From JAHBNG01 sp039028975 (GTDB lineage: Bacteria > Chloroflexota > Anaerolineae > Caldilineales > Caldilineaceae), in NCBI GenBank assembly GCA_039028975.1, contig JBCCHB010000166.1, positions 1-34,816 on the forward strand: a stretch of 34,816 nt of DNA. The letters are read 5' to 3'. Positions within the stretch are counted from its first letter, which is position 1, and every line of letters begins with the position of its first letter. Under the pieces are notes generated by a model. That model was not told where the DNA came from. It searched no databases and saw nothing but the letters and a program-made list of their open reading frames with translations. This document shows, in pieces, positions 28,613 to 34,816 of this stretch. A program made the translations under genes and the position numbers.

Positions 28613-29851
28613 ATGAAATCGTTCAACATCTTCGGCCCAGAGTTCAAGGCCAATCCACATCCTGTTTATGCCGATATGCGGGCAGAATGTCCCTTATATG
28701 GTCGACTATTGGCTGATGGTAGCACAACCATCTGGTTTGTCACCCGCTATGCTGATGTTGAAGCCATTTTGCGAGATCACCAGACCTTTGTCAAAGATCT
28801 GCGTAGCACCATGACAGAGGAGGAATTAGCCAGCTATCCAGAGCAACCACCCCAAATCCGGCTGCTGGCCAATCACATGGTCAATATGGATCCGCCTAAC
28901 CACACTCGCCTGCGCTCGTTAGTGAATAAGGTCTTTACTAGCCAGCGGGTAGAGGCCCTACGCCCTAGAGTCCAAGCCATTGCAGATGAGCTCATCGATC
29001 AAGTTGCTTCCCGTGGACGCATGGATCTGATTGATGAATATGCTTTGCCTCTACCTATTCGGGTCATTACCCAACTTCTGGGCATTCCTACGGCGGATAG
29101 TAGACGCTTCCATACCTGGTCCCATGCTTTTGTAACATCAGCAGCCACAACTCAACGTAGCCAGAAGAAGCTGGCTAGAGCGGGTCGCATGATTGATGAT
29201 TTCACTAGCTATATGTCCTCTCTCTTTGCTCTGCGAAGGGCCGAACCCCAGGATGACTTAATCAGCTCGCTCTTGCAGGCAGAAGAGGCCGGTGATAAAT
29301 TGACTGAGGAAGAGCTATTTAGCATGGTGATTCTGCTGGTGGTTTCTGGCCATGAGACAGTGGCGAATACCATCGGCAACGGTATGTTGGCCCTACTTCA
29401 ATACCCTGATCAGCGAACTCGCCTCCAGGCCGATCCGACACTGATCGAGAGTGCCGTTGAAGAGATGATGCGCTATGATGGATCCATGGAGCGGGCGACG
29501 CTGCGCTTTGCAGCCAAGGATATCACCATGGGTAACCAGACCATCCAACGGGGTGATGCCGTTAGCCTAGTGTTGGGGGCAGCCAACCGGGATCCAGAAA
29601 TCTATAACAACCCTGATCACTTTGATATTACCCGCTATCAGGCTGCTCACTGCAAACGGCATATGGGGTTAGGTTGGGGAATTCACTATTGCCTTGGTGC
29701 TCAATTGGGGCGTATGGAGGTGGCGATTGCCGTTAATACGCTGCTGCAACGTCTACCTACAATCGCTCTTGATATCGAACCGAGTAATCTACGCTGGCGC
29801 TCCATTCCGGTGGTCCGGAGCATGGTTCATTTGCCGGTTCGTTGGTCTTAG
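28613..29851 (+). CDS. Cytochrome P450
   Basis: A 412-residue soluble bacterial P450. The C-helix heme-contact motif HTRLR is at 97-101, the I-helix oxygen-activation motif SGHET at 245-249, and the heme loop GLGWGIHYCLGAQLGR has the proximal Cys near 360. A K-helix E-x-x-R-type stretch lies in VEEMMRYDG...RATLRFA. The acid before the threonine is Glu rather than Asp. This is a class I type enzyme that would need a ferredoxin and a reductase, and neither gene is nearby. The substrate is unknown; several such P450s hydroxylate natural products or fatty acids. Confidence 0.93.
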   Translation: MKSFNIFGPEFKANPHPVYADMRAECPLYGRLLADGSTTIWFVTRYADVEAILRDHQTFVKDLRSTMTEEELASYPEQPPQIRLLANHMVNMDPPNHTRLRSLVNKVFTSQRVEALRPRVQAIADELIDQVASRGRMDLIDEYALPLPIRVITQLLGIPTADSRRFHTWSHAFVTSAATTQRSQKKLARAGRMIDDFTSYMSSLFALRRAEPQDDLISSLLQAEEAGDKLTEEELFSMVILLVVSGHETVANTIGNGMLALLQYPDQRTRLQADPTLIESAVEEMMRYDGSMERATLRFAAKDITMGNQTIQRGDAVSLVLGAANRDPEIYNNPDHFDITRYQAAHCKRHMGLGWGIHYCLGAQLGRMEVAIAVNTLLQRLPTIALDIEPSNLRWRSIPVVRSMVHLPVRWS

Positions 29852-29888
29852 GCCATTCCACGGAATAAAATACCCGTTCGGTAGGCAC

Positions 29889-29919
29889 GCCCTCGTGCCG
29901 GTGCGACCCGCACGAGGGC
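29889..29919. repeat. Hairpin between convergent P450 and surface-protein genes
   Basis: GCCCTCGTGC (29889-29898) and GCACGAGGGC (29910-29919) pair perfectly. No strong T-run follows on either strand; it may still separate the convergent transcripts. Confidence 0.55.
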
Positions 29920-29961
29920 ATGCTAACTGAGCAAATTATGGGTAATTATTTTTGTTGAAAA

Positions 29962-32900
29962 CTACTGAGCTATAAATGGCATAAAGATTGAACCACCGTC
30001 CGTCATCACATCGATGACGGTGCGTATATTGGTACCATCACCCTTCACAATCTCTAGCACGTAGGCATCGCCGCTTGTTAGCGTTTCACCAGCATCCAGC
30101 CATTCATAGCTCGAGCCATTCGATGCGCCTGGGTTGAGCGCCGTCACCATCTCGTTGCTACGCACTTCAGCGTCCAGACCATTAGATTTCCAGATATAGA
30201 AACCCACTACGTCACTCTCGTTTACCGTAGACCAACGTAAGACCACACCAGCAGAGGTTTGGTTCATGCTTTGGGATGCCAATTGTACTGCCGTTGGCAT
30301 AAGGATTTGCACTTCGGCACAATCTTCATCGTCGCCATCTCGTACAACCGGAATATCATCAGCAAGGTTGCCATCATCACCATCGAAGTCTGCTCGCGCA
30401 TTGTTTACTTCTACATAGTTGGGCGTGTGTCCATCGCTAAGGCAAGGGGGAATGGCATTGAGCTGCAACGTATCTGCTTTGGTTCTGAAAGTAACATTTA
30501 CGCTAATGCTGGCATTAGGTGCAATGTTGCCTAGCGCGGTTGTTAAGTCACTCCAGGCTAGCACGCCGCCGCCGCTGCTCAGGTCGGGCGTTACGCCAGC
30601 GCTGACAAACTCGATAAAGGCATCGTTGTAGCGATCTTCTAGAGGCACCACCGTTAGCGGAACATCTCCCGTATTAGCAATGCGGATGGTAAAGTTAATG
30701 AGCTCTCCAATACCAAAGGGGTTCTGCTGGTTGAGTGTCTTGGTGACCTCTAGGCTTGGTGTCCCTGTAATGTTTACATCCTCATAATCACTGTCATCTT
30801 CATCCACAGCAGGATTGTCGTTGGGTGGGTTATGGTCAATGTCATCATGATCGACAACCGGATCACCTGCTGGATTGCCTACGCCTGGGCCATTATCATT
30901 CCCATTGTTGTCCCCAGGAACAGAATCGGCATCGTCACCATCATCTATGCTAATTTCAGCCCAGTTGCGGAAGGGTGCTTGTGTCGGATCTGTGACACGT
31001 AGATCAAGAGTAATAACCCCTGTTGCACTGGGTACCAAATCCGTAAAGACGGTTGTAAAGTTCTGATTGGTCACCCCAATAATCTCGACCCCAGGGGTGG
31101 CTACGACTGCGCTAGCGCGAGCCAACGCACCAGCATAGCTCATGCCGGCAGGAATCTGATCACTCACTGTAATCCGCCCGGAGTTTATCGTTCCTTGATT
31201 TTTAACCGTAATGACATAGCGGACCACATCATTGACCTCTACAAATGAACTTTGGCCTGGCGCCAGCTCTTTAATAAGCGACAGATCGTACAGCTCTATC
31301 GTGATGGGCGCAATATCATGATCGTCTTCATCCTCATTGGGATTATTTTTGCCATCTTCATTGATCTGATCGTCTTCCAGATCGGGGCCTTCACCATCAC
31401 CGTTGCCATTGGTATCATCAGGAGTTGAGTCTGTATCAGTTAATGGCGTTCCATTTTCGTCTGTCGATGAAGAGATTTCCGCTGCATTAATAGACATGCC
31501 GCTCAGGGCTGCGCCAGCAGTTAGCCTGATGTTGATACTTGTTGACTGGCCTGGGGCCAATGTGCCTGGCAAGGTTCGAGTGGCCGTGACGCCGTTGCTG
31601 CTCCAGTTGTTGGTGTCGTTAACGCTAAGGGTAAAGTCCGTAGGTAGATAATCAATCAGAGAGATATTGGCTGCCGTCACCACACCTTGGTTGAAGACCG
31701 TCAAAGTAAAGACCACGTCATCGCCTGGACGAATAATCGACGCCTGCCCGGTGGCTAGGGTCTTACGCAGTGCCAAATCAAATGGCTCTACAAGGATGGG
31801 GCCAATATCGTGATCATCCTCATCGTCACCTGGATTGTTCTTGCCATCTTCATTGATCTCGTCATCGTCCAGATCTGGGTTTGTTTCGCCGGGATCGTTT
31901 CCATCCTGGTCATCCGGTGTAGAGTCAACATCGGGAGGTCGATTGCCCTCTTCATCCGTTGCATCGGCAATCTCAGCTGAGTTGATGGACGTACCATTTA
32001 GAGCCAAACCTGCCGTTAGGCGAATATTAACGTTGGTCGATTGGCCTGGGGCTAGCGTTCCTGGCAGCATTCGAGTCGCAGTGATTCCGTTGCTGCTCCA
32101 GTTGTTGGTGTCATTAATACTTAGGGTAAATCCAGCAGGCAAATAGTCAACTAGTAAGATGTTGGCTGCCGTCACAACACCCTGATTGAAAACCGTCAAG
32201 GTAAAAGTAACATCTTCACCAGGTTGGATGGATGGGCGCTGCCCACTAGCTAGGGTTTTTCGGAGTGCCAAATCAAATGGCTCTACTATGATGGGGCCAA
32301 TATCATGGTCATCCTCATCATCACCTGGATTGTTCTTGCCGTCTTCATCAATCTCGTCATCTTCTATGTCTGGATTCCTTTCACCCGGATCGTTCCCATC
32401 TTGGTCATCTGGTGTTGAGTCCACATCAGGGGGCCTATTTCCATCTTCATCGGTTGCGTCGGTAATTTCAGCCGAGTTGATCGATGTACCATTGAGACCC
32501 AAATCTGCCGTCAAGCGAAGATTTACGCTAGTCGATTGACCTGGTGCAAGCAAGCCTGGTAGAGTGCGAGTCGCGGTGATTCCATTGCTGCTCCAACCAT
32601 TACTATCGTTAACACTTAGGGTGAAACCAGCAGGTAAATAGTCGATCAGAGAGATGTTGGTCGCCGTTACCCCACCTTGGTTGAAGACCGTCAGGGTGAA
32701 GGTAACATCCGTTCCCGCTCGAATTGCCGAGCTTTGCCCAGAAGCCAGAGTCTTTCTAAGAGCCAAGTCGAATGGTTCCACGTTGATGGGGGCAATATCG
32801 TGATCGTCTTCGTCCTCATTCGGATTGTTCTTGCCATCTTCATTGATTTGGTCATCTTCCAGATCAGGGCCTTCGCCATCTCCATTACCGTTGGTATCAT

Positions 32901-34182
32901 CGGGTGTCGAGTCTTCATCGGTTAAGGGAGTCCCATTCTCGTCTGTGGCGTCCGTAATTTCAGCAGCGTTAATCGAAGTCCCACTCAACCCTATATCAGC
33001 CGTTAACTGAATGTTGACGCTAACGGACTGGCTAGGTCCCAATGTCCCAGGTAGAGACCGAGTAGCAGTCGTTCCGTTATCAGTCCAGTTGTTGGGATCA
33101 TTTACACTGAGCGTAAAGCCTGTAGGAATATAATCTACCAGGGTTATATTGGCTGCGGTTACGACGCCTTGATTAAAAACAGTCAGAGTAAAAATCACAT
33201 CGTCCCCTGGCTGAATGGACGTACTTTGCCCGACGGCGAGGGTTTTTCGTAGCGCCAGGTCAAAACGACAGTATAGGCCGAAATCAATGTCAAATCGATC
33301 GGTGGAGACAGCCGGTACGAATTGAGTATATTCGGTTGGATTTGTGGCGCTATCAGAAACGATAAAGCCTTCTAATGGACCACCTGGCGCAAAGTTAGCT
33401 GGGTCAAGCTGGACGATGTAGGATTTGTCCCCAATGATCTTATCGAATTGGTAGAAACCATCAACGCCATTAGAGATGGTGGTCGTGGTTGAGATGATGT
33501 ATTCGTCCGTAATTTCGATCGTACCATTTGTATTCTTATCTTCGTAGAGGTGAACGAGTACGCCGTTTACACCTGGTTCATTGGCATCCTGGCTACCATC
33601 GTTGTTGAGATCGTGCCAAACCACGTCACCAATCTTGTACTTCCCTTCACTCGGTTCGATCAGGATGTCAATCGCGCTGCTGTAGGTGCTACCGGATGGG
33701 GTTTCCACAGTTACGCTATTACAGGTGAATTCCTGTGTGCCGGTACAGCCCACTGAGTTCTCCGTATTGTCCACGGTGGTATAGTTGACGACCACGCTTA
33801 CCGATTCTCCAATAGCCAGTGGACCAGTCGTCGCTAGGAGGTTTGACCAGTTGAGTTGGCCGTCATTCACATTATTATCTGGCGCAATGCTGGCACCCAA
33901 GACGCTATTGAAGGCTAGGTAGTTCGTATCGTAGGTATCGGTGACTACTAATGAACTCATCACGCCACTGCTTGTGTTGGTGATGGAGATGGTGAAGCTG
34001 ATAGGTTGCCCAGGTTGCAAGCTCCCACTAGAATTCAACTCTTTGGAGACAGTGACCTCAGTTTGCGCATAGGCTGGTTCTGTCCAATGGAGCAAGAAAA
34101 GAGCCAGAAATGCAATCAAGATTGCAAATCCGGCTTTTTGATATGCGCTATGATAGACTCGTTGTTCCGTTGATTGTTTCAT
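29962..34182 (-). CDS. Giant secreted DUF11-repeat surface protein
   Basis: A 1406-residue exported protein. The signal peptide ends at AYA/Q (residue 39). It is followed by a DUF11-like domain (about 41-175) and an SdrD B-like domain (YKIGDVVWHDLNNDGSQDAN, about 185-300). Four tandem repeats of about 165 residues span about 306-964, each starting FDLALRKTLA and combining a DUF11 beta-sandwich with an Asp-rich linker (DSTPDD-DG...EDDHDI). Two diverged repeats follow (about 965-1290). A C-terminal fibronectin-like region ends GGSIFMPFIAQ. The Asp-rich linkers probably bind calcium and stiffen a stalk. No LPXTG or membrane anchor is present. GAGGAAA precedes the ATG. Likely a cell-surface adhesin or envelope fibre (inference). 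Confidence 0.88.
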   Translation of the reverse strand: MKQSTEQRVYHSAYQKAGFAILIAFLALFLLHWTEPAYAQTEVTVSKELNSSGSLQPGQPISFTISITNTSSGVMSSLVVTDTYDTNYLAFNSVLGASIAPDNNVNDGQLNWSNLLATTGPLAIGESVSVVVNYTTVDNTENSVGCTGTQEFTCNSVTVETPSGSTYSSAIDILIEPSEGKYKIGDVVWHDLNNDGSQDANEPGVNGVLVHLYEDKNTNGTIEITDEYIISTTTTISNGVDGFYQFDKIIGDKSYIVQLDPANFAPGGPLEGFIVSDSATNPTEYTQFVPAVSTDRFDIDFGLYCRFDLALRKTLAVGQSTSIQPGDDVIFTLTVFNQGVVTAANITLVDYIPTGFTLSVNDPNNWTDNGTTATRSLPGTLGPSQSVSVNIQLTADIGLSGTSINAAEITDATDENGTPLTDEDSTPDDTNGNGDGEGPDLEDDQINEDGKNNPNEDEDDHDIAPINVEPFDLALRKTLASGQSSAIRAGTDVTFTLTVFNQGGVTATNISLIDYLPAGFTLSVNDSNGWSSNGITATRTLPGLLAPGQSTSVNLRLTADLGLNGTSINSAEITDATDEDGNRPPDVDSTPDDQDGNDPGERNPDIEDDEIDEDGKNNPGDDEDDHDIGPIIVEPFDLALRKTLASGQRPSIQPGEDVTFTLTVFNQGVVTAANILLVDYLPAGFTLSINDTNNWSSNGITATRMLPGTLAPGQSTNVNIRLTAGLALNGTSINSAEIADATDEEGNRPPDVDSTPDDQDGNDPGETNPDLDDDEINEDGKNNPGDDEDDHDIGPILVEPFDLALRKTLATGQASIIRPGDDVVFTLTVFNQGVVTAANISLIDYLPTDFTLSVNDTNNWSSNGVTATRTLPGTLAPGQSTSINIRLTAGAALSGMSINAAEISSSTDENGTPLTDTDSTPDDTNGNGDGEGPDLEDDQINEDGKNNPNEDEDDHDIAPITIELYDLSLIKELAPGQSSFVEVNDVVRYVITVKNQGTINSGRITVSDQIPAGMSYAGALARASAVVATPGVEIIGVTNQNFTTVFTDLVPSATGVITLDLRVTDPTQAPFRNWAEISIDDGDDADSVPGDNNGNDNGPGVGNPAGDPVVDHDDIDHNPPNDNPAVDEDDSDYEDVNITGTPSLEVTKTLNQQNPFGIGELINFTIRIANTGDVPLTVVPLEDRYNDAFIEFVSAGVTPDLSSGGGVLAWSDLTTALGNIAPNASISVNVTFRTKADTLQLNAIPPCLSDGHTPNYVEVNNARADFDGDDGNLADDIPVVRDGDDEDCAEVQILMPTAVQLASQSMNQTSAGVVLRWSTVNESDVVGFYIWKSNGLDAEVRSNEMVTALNPGASNGSSYEWLDAGETLTSGDAYVLEIVKGDGTNIRTVIDVMTDGGSIFMPFIAQ

Positions 34183-34685
34183 TGATTATTTCCTCTGTTC
34201 TGTTGTACACAATACTTGCTTCCCAACCGTTCTCTCAACGTAGGATCTGCTTACTCAAAGCCACCCGCTCTCGGGGTCCGAGAAACGAGTGATAGAAACT
34301 CGTCATTTTCGATAATCTTTAATTGAGAAGCATTGCCCGAGACTAGGGCATACCGAAAGGAGCAGTACGTTAAGAAACGCCCTAAGTTAAAGATAGACAG
34401 GCGCTCTTTGTTGGGTTTATTTGCAGGGTGCAGTAAATGCAGTATGAGGAAGTCATGACAAAAATTACAAACAAGCTTGTTATCATATGGAAGAATATCC
34501 CTGTCTTAACGGCGACAGCTCTCGTACTCGTTAAGTTAAGGACAAGCGTTGTCTTTGGTTACCCATATGACAAGCGTTTGTTAAGTAGTCTAAGACTTTC
34601 TGACAGAAGGATAACAGGTTTTGTACTGCTTCCGCATCTGTCATTTTATGTAATAATCCCAAATTATAGGGTATTTTGTAACTGG
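34183..34685. other. Intergenic region between the surface protein and the insertion sequence
   Basis: No firm gene. GACAAGCG occurs twice (about 34542 and 34569) and resembles the GTAAGCG-type ends of IS66-like elements, so the insertion-sequence end may lie here. A forward frame from ATG 34455 with GAGGAAG upstream runs to the window edge but is antisense to the transposase. Confidence 0.4.
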
Positions 34686-34816
34686 CTAGAGCATATTGGA
34701 GGGAGTTGGGACGAAAGGAGTGCGAGTCAAAGCGCCGAAAAGAGCGGAGATGACATTGGCCCCCTGTTTACGAGCGGTAGAGATGTAACTACGGATATCA
34801 CAGAAAGTAGAGGCAC
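34686..34816 (-). CDS. IS66-like transposase, C-terminal fragment (cut by window edge)
   Basis: On the minus strand the last 42 codons before TAG 34688-34686 read RSYISTARKQGANVISALFG and then TPFVPTP before the stop. The SYISTARKQGANV segment followed by a short proline-containing tail is characteristic of the C-terminus of IS66-family transposases. The rest lies beyond the window. It shows that a mobile element adjoins the surface-protein gene. Confidence 0.7.
   Translation of the reverse strand, partial: ASTFCDIRSYISTARKQGANVISALFGALTRTPFVPTPSNML
34686..34816. mobile_element. Right-edge insertion sequence (IS66-like), partial
   Basis: Inferred from the transposase C-terminus. The element's inner boundary is not certain; an inverted-repeat end could lie between about 34540 and 34680. 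Confidence 0.55.

Noticed and set aside
30259..33010. Many plus-strand open frames inside the surface-protein gene
   Set aside because: They recur with the tandem repeats and are antisense shadows of the Asp-rich coding sequence.
34455..34816. Forward open frame to the window edge with GAGGAAG upstream
   Set aside because: Its distal third is antisense to a recognisable transposase C-terminus and it resembles no family. It might be a gene truncated by the insertion.

Overview
This looks like a chromosomal segment of a free-living bacterium, probably a member of the Chloroflexota. Support for that is modest: the tRNA genes do not encode CCA, two secreted proteins carry a short hydrophobic 'IPM/FMPF' segment of the kind common in secreted Chloroflexota proteins, intergenic regions are full of short palindromic repeats, and the gene content is mixed and mostly monocistronic. 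No rRNA, CRISPR array or replication origin is visible. The right edge carries the 3' end of an IS66-like transposase.

Layout. (1) 1-1989: a small duplicated-motif protein, a VTT/TVP38-type membrane protein, and an ABM-type monooxygenase behind a good sigma70 promoter. (2) 1990-2737: no convincing gene, but two consecutive terminators, each with an upstream strand able to form a competing hairpin. (3) 2738-6746: a dense one-strand array of 24 tRNA or tRNA-like genes covering 18 amino acids (Ile and Trp not seen). Several have unusual structures: a 3-nt D-loop, C33, insertions in the T-loop, or a Leu anticodon on a short-variable-arm body. A NADAR-family gene lies inside the array between two near-identical tRNA-Lys genes. 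(4) 6790-10373: a DIP1984-family protein, a repeat (HEAT/TPR-like) protein and an RtcB-type RNA ligase. I read regions 3 and 4 together as a candidate RNA-repair or translation-rescue island: spare tRNAs, a probable ADP-ribose-removing enzyme and a tRNA ligase side by side. The genes are visible in the sequence; the joint function is inference.

(5) 10524-17964: alpha/beta hydrolase, GNAT acetyltransferase, ECF sigma factor with two small downstream ORFs, type B carboxylesterase, an acidic unknown protein, and a membrane protein divergent from an HxlR regulator with two operator-like palindromes between them. (6) 18025-21631: an E1alpha-E1beta-E2 2-oxoacid (pyruvate/acetoin-type) dehydrogenase operon without E3, followed by a tandem duplication containing a long hairpin. 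(7) 22271-27003: type II thioesterase, ABC ATPase and membrane-fusion protein (no permease nearby), and a secreted protein. (8) 27333-34182: GlpX-type fructose bisphosphatase (minus), cytochrome P450 (plus), and a 1406-residue secreted DUF11-repeat surface protein (minus).

A family of about 85-bp palindromic elements with TATACT...AGTATA ends, plus shortened derivatives, recurs at least nine times, usually just upstream of a gene. It looks like a MITE family that may shape local transcription.
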